Part shown: positions 59,191 to 64,000 of the stretch, one piece after another
How the letters are laid out: every line of letters begins with the position of its first letter
Position numbering within the stretch: position 1 is the first letter of the stretch
The notes under the pieces: model-generated
The model's database searches: none
Seen by the model: only the letters and a program-made list of their open reading frames with translations
Told to the model about the DNA's origin: nothing
Position numbers and translations under genes: made by a program
Source: Acherontichlamydia pituitae
GTDB lineage: Bacteria; Chlamydiota; Chlamydiia; Chlamydiales; Rhabdochlamydiaceae
Reading direction: 5' to 3'
DNA length: 64,000 bases
Assembly: GCA_019634675.1 (NCBI GenBank)
Contig: JAHCAX010000002.1
Location: forward strand, 124,001 to 188,000

Positions 59191-61032
59191 GTGCAGACGC
59201 AATCACAGACCTATCAAGTCATTCCTCGCAAGTTCCGTCCGCAAACATTCGAAACAGTCGTCGGACAAGAAGCAATCGTCACGACATTAAAAAACGCCCT
59301 CCGCTTTAACCGATTGGCGCATGCCTACCTGTTCTGCGGCTGCCGTGGGACAGGAAAAACGACCCTGGCCCGCGTCTTCGCCAAGGCCCTTAACTGCCAA
59401 AGCCTGACGCCAGACCTAGAGCCTTGCAATACGTGTCCTTCCTGCACCGAGATCATGTCGGGCAGGTCGCTTGATGTATTGGAAATCGACGGAGCCTCCA
59501 ACCGCGGCATCGATGACATCCGGCAGATCAATGAGACGATCGGATACGCTCCAGCATCAGGAAAATTTAAGATCTACATCATCGACGAAGTCCATATGCT
59601 GACAAAAGAAGCGTTCAACGCTTTACTTAAAACATTGGAAGAGCCTCCATCGAATGTTAAATTTTTCTTCGCCACAACGGAACCGCATAAAGTCCTTCCA
59701 ACAATCATCAGCCGATGCCAGCGGTTCGATCTCAACCGGATCGCACAGGGCGCAATGGTGGAAAAACTTGCCTACATCGCAAAGGACCTCAGAGTGCAAT
59801 GCCATGAAGAAGCGCTTTCGCTGATCGCCTACCTTTCGGAAGGGTCGCTGCGCGATGCAGAGTCTCTGATGGACCAAGTGATCTGCTACGCCGAGCAGCC
59901 GATCAGCGCCGAAGGGGTCTCGAACACATTAGGCCTCATGCCCAAAGAAAGCTTCTTTGCGCTCGACAAGGCGATCGCCGAACACCAGTGCAGCTTTGCC
60001 TTTGATCTTTCACAGACCCTCTTTTCTTCGGGAAAAGACCTCTCTTATTTTCTCGACCATCTGCTCGAGCATTTCCGCACCTTGCTGCAGATTAAGTTCC
60101 ATAAACCCTGCTTCTTTCTCAACTCGGCGCACCAAGAGCACTACACGCAGGCAGCTGCCTTCTATTCAGAAGAACAGTGCCTCTACATCCTCGATTATCT
60201 AATCCAATGGCAGCAGCAGATCTCTAAGAGCCCTTTTAAACGGATCGGCTTAGAGATGATCCTATTGCATCTTATCCGATCAAAGCACCGAGTGACGTTC
60301 GGAGCGCTGGTCAAACAGCTCTCTGAAATCCAAGCCCAGATGGGACAAGCTTCCTTTTCACCTAACCAAGCTCCCGCACAGCAGCCTGTTTCGTCAGCAT
60401 CGCCTGTTCACAAGAACGAACTGAAACAGCCCCAAGCAATGCAGCCGGCTGCTCCTGCCAAGCAACAAGCCTCTTCAACCGACCAAGTCGACACGGCTCT
60501 AACGAAAGCGCCCGCAGATCCTGCTCCGTGCGCACCGAAACAACCTCAAGAAGCTGTCGCAAAACTGCTTAGCCCGGAAAAAATGAGTTTTGCAACGACC
60601 TCTCAAGCAATGGAACCGGCAGAGGCGCCTATCGCAGTTCCACTTCCTAAAAAAGAAACTCCGCCCCTTCCAGATGCGCGAGCAAACCTTGCACCTTCCA
60701 TCGAAGAGATACTCCTCAACAAAGTGAAAAGTCAATTGGACCGCGCACAGGAAGCTGCACCAAATGCCGATGCGGTCGTAGTGCAGGAAAATCAAGACAA
60801 ACCTGCGCCTGCTGAGAAAATCCCTTCTCAATCAGCGAAAGCAGAAGAAAAAGAGCAGCTTAAAGTCCGTCAAGAGGCGCAAAATCTGCTGGACCGCGCT
60901 CAAGCAACGGACGAAACAGCAAAAGGATCAACCAGCAAGCCTCAGGAAAAAGCGGCCGCTCACAATGCGCAGAGCCGCTACGAGACCCTCATCCGCTTTG
61001 CCTCTGTTGAGCTGGAAGGCGTAATTAAATAA
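59191..61032 (+). CDS. dnaX: DNA polymerase III tau/gamma subunit
   Basis: Clamp-loader ATPase, 613 residues. Walker A GCRGTGKTTLARVFAKALNC, zinc cluster CNTCPSC, Walker B IIDEVHMLTKEAFNALLKTLEEP and the SRC motif are present, followed by domain III to about residue 390 and a Pro/Ala/Gln-rich tail of over 200 residues for polymerase contacts. GTG start with GAGG five bases before. ybaB follows after 20 bases, the usual arrangement. Confidence 0.96.
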   Translation: MQTQSQTYQVIPRKFRPQTFETVVGQEAIVTTLKNALRFNRLAHAYLFCGCRGTGKTTLARVFAKALNCQSLTPDLEPCNTCPSCTEIMSGRSLDVLEIDGASNRGIDDIRQINETIGYAPASGKFKIYIIDEVHMLTKEAFNALLKTLEEPPSNVKFFFATTEPHKVLPTIISRCQRFDLNRIAQGAMVEKLAYIAKDLRVQCHEEALSLIAYLSEGSLRDAESLMDQVICYAEQPISAEGVSNTLGLMPKESFFALDKAIAEHQCSFAFDLSQTLFSSGKDLSYFLDHLLEHFRTLLQIKFHKPCFFLNSAHQEHYTQAAAFYSEEQCLYILDYLIQWQQQISKSPFKRIGLEMILLHLIRSKHRVTFGALVKQLSEIQAQMGQASFSPNQAPAQQPVSSASPVHKNELKQPQAMQPAAPAKQQASSTDQVDTALTKAPADPAPCAPKQPQEAVAKLLSPEKMSFATTSQAMEPAEAPIAVPLPKKETPPLPDARANLAPSIEEILLNKVKSQLDRAQEAAPNADAVVVQENQDKPAPAEKIPSQSAKAEEKEQLKVRQEAQNLLDRAQATDETAKGSTSKPQEKAAAHNAQSRYETLIRFASVELEGVIK

Positions 61033-61052
61033 GAAGATTTAAGGAGACTAAT

Positions 61053-61364
61053 ATGGGAAGTGGATTTTCCAAGATGAAAAAACAAGCCAAGCTCATGGAG
61101 CAGCAGCTTGAAATGATGCGCAGTGAAATGAAGAATAAATCGGTCGTCGGCACAAGCGGAAACGGACTTGTCACTGTGACCCTAAACGGCGATAAAGAGA
61201 TGCAAAGCATCGTGATCAAGCCCGATTGCGTCGATCCGAGCGACTTAGAAGGCCTGCAAGACCTGATCAAGGCTGCCTGTGAAGACGCTTATCAGAAGCT
61301 TGCAGACGAATCGCCAGACGGGCTTCAACTCCCAGGCGGGATGTCGTTGCCATTTAATCTCTAA
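61053..61364 (+). CDS. ybaB: Nucleoid-associated protein YbaB/EbfC
   Basis: 103-residue DNA-binding protein of the YbaB/EbfC family, whose members coat DNA as small dimers. FSKMKKQAKLMEQQLEMM then GNGLVTVTLNGDKEMQSIVIKPD and DLIKAACEDAYQKLADES are the family blocks. Paired with dnaX as in most bacteria. Its end overlaps the convergent kinase-like gene by 11 bases. Confidence 0.93.
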   Translation: MGSGFSKMKKQAKLMEQQLEMMRSEMKNKSVVGTSGNGLVTVTLNGDKEMQSIVIKPDCVDPSDLEGLQDLIKAACEDAYQKLADESPDGLQLPGGMSLPFNL

Positions 61365-62787
61365 CAGAACATTTCGAAGCGATGATTTGATACGCACGGA
61401 TCAAATCATCGACTTTGACAAAATCAGTTTTTGTATACAGCGCTCTTAGCTCACCATCAAATCTGTTAAGCGTCTCAGGGTTCAAACGGGATGCAATTGT
61501 CTGAAATCCTGAAACAAGCCCTTCTTGAATAGCAGATTCCCCTTCTTCTGGAGACATCATCTCCTTGATCGGCTCAGGCATTTGTTCCCAGATCGCTTTT
61601 GCTGCTTCCGATGCTTGCTCTGGATGAGTTAACACATCTTGAGTGATTTCTTCGACCCGTCCCATTTTATCCATTTCGAATGCAGTCGGTTTCGACAGAT
61701 CGACGCTTTGATCGATCGCAACGGCAAACGCCAAACGCTTTTCATGCACGATGCACATGAGGTTCCCCCAATTGGAATACCCGATATGCGGAAGCCGGTC
61801 TTGGTAATGCATCAAGACATCGACAGCAGCGACAGTTCCCATTTGCTTAAGCAGGGAAACGAGGCTGATCCGATCGTTTGTAAATGCAGCCTTGGCAATC
61901 GGCTGGTCGATCTCTTCAATCGCACATCCATATACCCGGTTCATCACCAGATAGCGGCTAAACGAAACCGTTTTGCAATGTGTTTGATAGTCAGGAGATT
62001 TTTTTAATGCCCTTTCGATCAACTGCCCTTCTGCAGATTGCCTGTCGACAACTTGAGTATCGGGAACTAAGAACCCGATTTCCTGAAACAGCCGCGCTGC
62101 AAAGCACTCTTGGGCCGGCCTCAATGGGGCTTTTACAACAAGGTCTTTAGAAAATTCAGGATTATGCACGTAAAACACACCGATATGCCCCTCTCTAGAC
62201 CGAGTAATCGCAGGAGACAAGTTTTGCCAATATGGGATCCTCTCCTCTACGCTGGGAAGTTTGTCCAATGTAGGAGGCATGGGCAGCTCGAACTCGAACT
62301 GCTTTTGAACTTTGTTCTGCTGAGCTTCGGCCAGTTTCTGTTTGAACCTAGCTTCTTGATCCTCGTTAAGGACAGCTTCTCCTGAGTCCAACTGGGAACG
62401 GATCTCATCCTTGATGCGCAAATACGCAGCATGGGTCAGATTTTGTCCATATTCAAGCGACATCTTGCTAAGAAATTCAACGGTCCTTAATTGATTATTT
62501 AGCTTTTCGGGAAACTGGAGCATTACTTGAGGATCTTCCTTCAAGGCAGCAAGAACAGCAAGCGCCTTCTTTTGAACAAGAAAAAGCTCTGTTCTGTCGT
62601 GGCCGGAAAGCTGCGTCCACGACTTGGGGTAAGTATCCATTTCTGGACAGGTCGACTGCAAGGCGCCGCCTAATATCTTATTTCCATGGACTTTGCTGTC
62701 ATAACTGAGACATCCCCATTCGGCCATTACCGATTGGACCGAAGGAAGCTCCTTTAAAAACGATAATCCCGTAGAATGCGTCGACAT
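61354..62787 (-). CDS. Kinase-like orphan protein (actin-fragmin-kinase-like), paralogue 1
   Basis: 477 residues. The C-terminal 290 are similar to the next gene: a strand with Lys (KDLVVKAPLRPAQECFAARLFQEIG), a hinge-like YLVMNRVYGCAIEE, then DVLMHYQDRLPHIGYSNWGNLM and FAVAIDQSVD. The order Lys, then DRLP...N..N, then AIDQ matches the catalytic pattern of actin-fragmin-kinase and PI3/4-kinase-type folds, eukaryotic families also met in amoeba-associated chlamydiae. The N-terminal 180 residues are helical and unassigned. The ATG at 62787 has GGGGG five bases before it. Kinase activity and a host target are inference. Confidence 0.55.
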   Translation of the reverse strand: MSTHSTGLSFLKELPSVQSVMAEWGCLSYDSKVHGNKILGGALQSTCPEMDTYPKSWTQLSGHDRTELFLVQKKALAVLAALKEDPQVMLQFPEKLNNQLRTVEFLSKMSLEYGQNLTHAAYLRIKDEIRSQLDSGEAVLNEDQEARFKQKLAEAQQNKVQKQFEFELPMPPTLDKLPSVEERIPYWQNLSPAITRSREGHIGVFYVHNPEFSKDLVVKAPLRPAQECFAARLFQEIGFLVPDTQVVDRQSAEGQLIERALKKSPDYQTHCKTVSFSRYLVMNRVYGCAIEEIDQPIAKAAFTNDRISLVSLLKQMGTVAAVDVLMHYQDRLPHIGYSNWGNLMCIVHEKRLAFAVAIDQSVDLSKPTAFEMDKMGRVEEITQDVLTHPEQASEAAKAIWEQMPEPIKEMMSPEEGESAIQEGLVSGFQTIASRLNPETLNRFDGELRALYTKTDFVKVDDLIRAYQIIASKCSVRD

Positions 62788-62941
62788 CATATCCCCCAAA
62801 ATATTTTCTTACTTAAGATAGTAAGCATATTGAATAGAGAAAGATCATATCAAAAAACGAGCAATAAAAACACAACAAAACAATACCATAAACAATTAAA
62901 TTAGAGCATTTTACAACACTCAATAGAACTGTGAAATAAAA

Positions 62942-62992
62942 AAAACCTGCTTTTAAAGCAGGTTTTATATGAACCCTCTAATAACAGGGTTC
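62942..62992 (-). terminator. Terminator of the last kinase-like gene
   Basis: AAAACCTGC/GCAGGTTTT (62942-62966), on the minus strand followed by a T-run, preceded by a second hairpin GAACCC/GGGTTC (62971-62992). The remaining 62788-62941 is AT-rich upstream DNA of the 61354-62787 gene. Confidence 0.75.
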
Positions 62993-63009
62993 TTATTTGG
63001 GATGAAGAT

Positions 63010-64000
63010 TTAGAGAGTCTGGTTCTCTCTGTTCAAAACGCACCCTTGGATCTTTGCTAGCATCATTTTATGCGCTTCCAAGTCAACCCCATCGTGGCTA
63101 TTAGCGGGTTTTGGGAGCGTTTGATGCACCTCGGAGAGAACTTCAGGAGTGCATAGCAAGGATACTTTAGCCAGTCCTGCAATGATCCCTTTTTGGATTG
63201 CAGCCAAAGCCCTTTGCTCATCCAAATGTTCTTTAACCCCATCAGGCAGCGCGCTATCAAAAATGGCTTGGGCTTCTTCTGATATCGCTGTAGGATCTTC
63301 CATCATTGTGGTCACAATCCCTTCAATGCGCTTAAACGGATCAATGCCCATGATGTCTTTCTTTTGAAAATCTTGCGTTAAATGAGCGACCTGGTCGATT
63401 GCAACAGCGCCGACACATTTTTCCTGTTCATCTTTAAGGATGATTAAATTGGCTAAGTTTCCCATCCCGATCGTTGGCAGGCGGTCTCGGTAATAAAGGA
63501 GAAAATCTGTTCCTGCAATTTGTCCAATATCGAACAAGACATTGTCATAGATCGCATCAGAGGGCTCGTGCGTCTGCGGATCCAAAATATCTGCAGCTTT
63601 CCATTTTTCCAATGTGCATCCTGGAACGCAGCTCATCACCAAGAACGACGTAGGGCATTTTCCTGGATACTTCTCTTTAAACAATGTTGATCGCTCCAAC
63701 ACTTTTTTAAGAACAAGCGCAGTTTCTTTATCACGTTTTGCGCCCATTACTTGCGTTGCTGGAGTTGCAATATGCAGTTGCGGATAGAGGGTATTCGCAA
63801 AAAACTCTTGCGCAGGCTTATCGGGAGCTTTAGCTACAATTGTAAAAGGTTGTTTATTATGAACGCCGGTAATGAAGAATGCTCCGTTATATCCTCCAGC
63901 AAATCTCTCGACCTTGGCTGTGCTCAAAAATGTGCGGAGCTCTTCCCCTTCTGGCAATACACCGACCTTCGATGTTTGCTGATAGAGGGCAGCGCATTTG
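63010..64000 (-). CDS. Kinase-like orphan protein, paralogue 2, 5' end off the window
   Basis: The frame is open to the window edge, so the start is missing; 330 codons are visible. It is similar in order and motifs to the 61354-62787 protein: TIVAKAPDKPAQEFFANTLYPQL, FLVMSCVPGCTLEK, DFLLYYRDRLPTIGMGNLANLI and GAVAIDQVAHL. The Lys of VAKAP, the DRLP...GN..N loop and AIDQ correspond to kinase-type residues. Two copies in tandem point to local duplication and divergence. Function as for the paralogue; unproven. Confidence 0.55.
   Translation of the reverse strand, partial: KCAALYQQTSKVGVLPEGEELRTFLSTAKVERFAGGYNGAFFITGVHNKQPFTIVAKAPDKPAQEFFANTLYPQLHIATPATQVMGAKRDKETALVLKKVLERSTLFKEKYPGKCPTSFLVMSCVPGCTLEKWKAADILDPQTHEPSDAIYDNVLFDIGQIAGTDFLLYYRDRLPTIGMGNLANLIILKDEQEKCVGAVAIDQVAHLTQDFQKKDIMGIDPFKRIEGIVTTMMEDPTAISEEAQAIFDSALPDGVKEHLDEQRALAAIQKGIIAGLAKVSLLCTPEVLSEVHQTLPKPANSHDGVDLEAHKMMLAKIQGCVLNRENQTL

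Noticed and set aside
60645..60660. Programmed frameshift site in dnaX (A-run)
   Set aside because: The reading phase is CCT AAA AAA GAA, not the A AAA AAG slippery heptamer, and no downstream stem or early stop suited to a gamma product was seen.

Overview
The window comes from a member of the phylum Chlamydiae, most likely an amoeba-associated ('environmental') family such as Waddliaceae or Criblamydiaceae, not Chlamydia itself. The evidence is gene order and gene content. The block murF-mraY-murD-LysM protein-ftsW-murG-murC-ftsQ, and the block STAS protein-miaA-coiled-coil protein-HAD-nadD-rsfS-fabF-Nudix, follow the chlamydial order as I remember it from C. trachomatis (about CT755-CT771; recalled, not looked up). 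An Lpg1974-type outer-membrane protein, an F-box protein, LRR-like protein and a pair of kinase-like proteins are typical of chlamydiae living in amoebae. Base composition is moderate, richer in G+C than Parachlamydia, but the family assignment is inference.

Layout. 1-4.2 kb: kdpABC potassium pump (kdpA cut by the window edge). 4.2-6.6 kb: threonine/serine dehydratase among four palindromic elements, plus a small orphan. 6.6-8.2 kb: lysS. 8.3-14.4 kb, minus strand: an orphan repeat protein, then the unit aas-cysS-wHTH-DJ-1. 14.5-15.4 kb: two small orphans. 15.4-25.0 kb, minus strand: bioY, a glycosyltransferase, Nudix, fabF, rsfS, nadD, HAD, coiled-coil protein, miaA, STAS, khpA. 25.3-30.0 kb: two orphans, a hairpin-repeat tract and a 16-repeat beta-propeller. 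30-39.6 kb, minus strand: the division/peptidoglycan-precursor cluster. 39.7-46.2 kb: outer-membrane protein, tRNA-Cys, rsmI, nadC, coaX, a groEL paralogue and a GT9 glycosyltransferase. 46.3-49.8 kb: effector-like genes (LRR, F-box, unknown). 50.1-58.5 kb: SulP transporter, a basic protein, phosphoesterase, YkgJ protein, phosphohexomutase, SDR and PgpH. 59.2-64 kb: dnaX-ybaB, then two paralogous kinase-like proteins, the last cut by the window edge.

Housekeeping genes sit in tight units with 1-4 base overlaps. The lineage-specific genes differ: they stand alone, have AT-rich upstream regions with recognisable -10 boxes, often contain recent internal repeats, and lack recognisable metabolic domains. 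I read most of them as candidate host-interaction proteins.

The most unusual content lies between and inside genes: a dense set of palindromic, apparently mobile, non-autonomous elements. (i) Near-perfect long palindromes with GAGAC...GTCTC ends flanked by 3-base TTA or TAA duplications, including two copies that are only 18 bp long. (ii) Elements of about 160-300 bp with diverged terminal inverted repeats; two of them (4248-4412 and 49942-50120) share a branched fold kept by compensatory base changes. (iii) A palindrome of about 168 bp inserted in frame within murD, comparable to the Rickettsia palindromic elements. None contains an intact transposase in this window.
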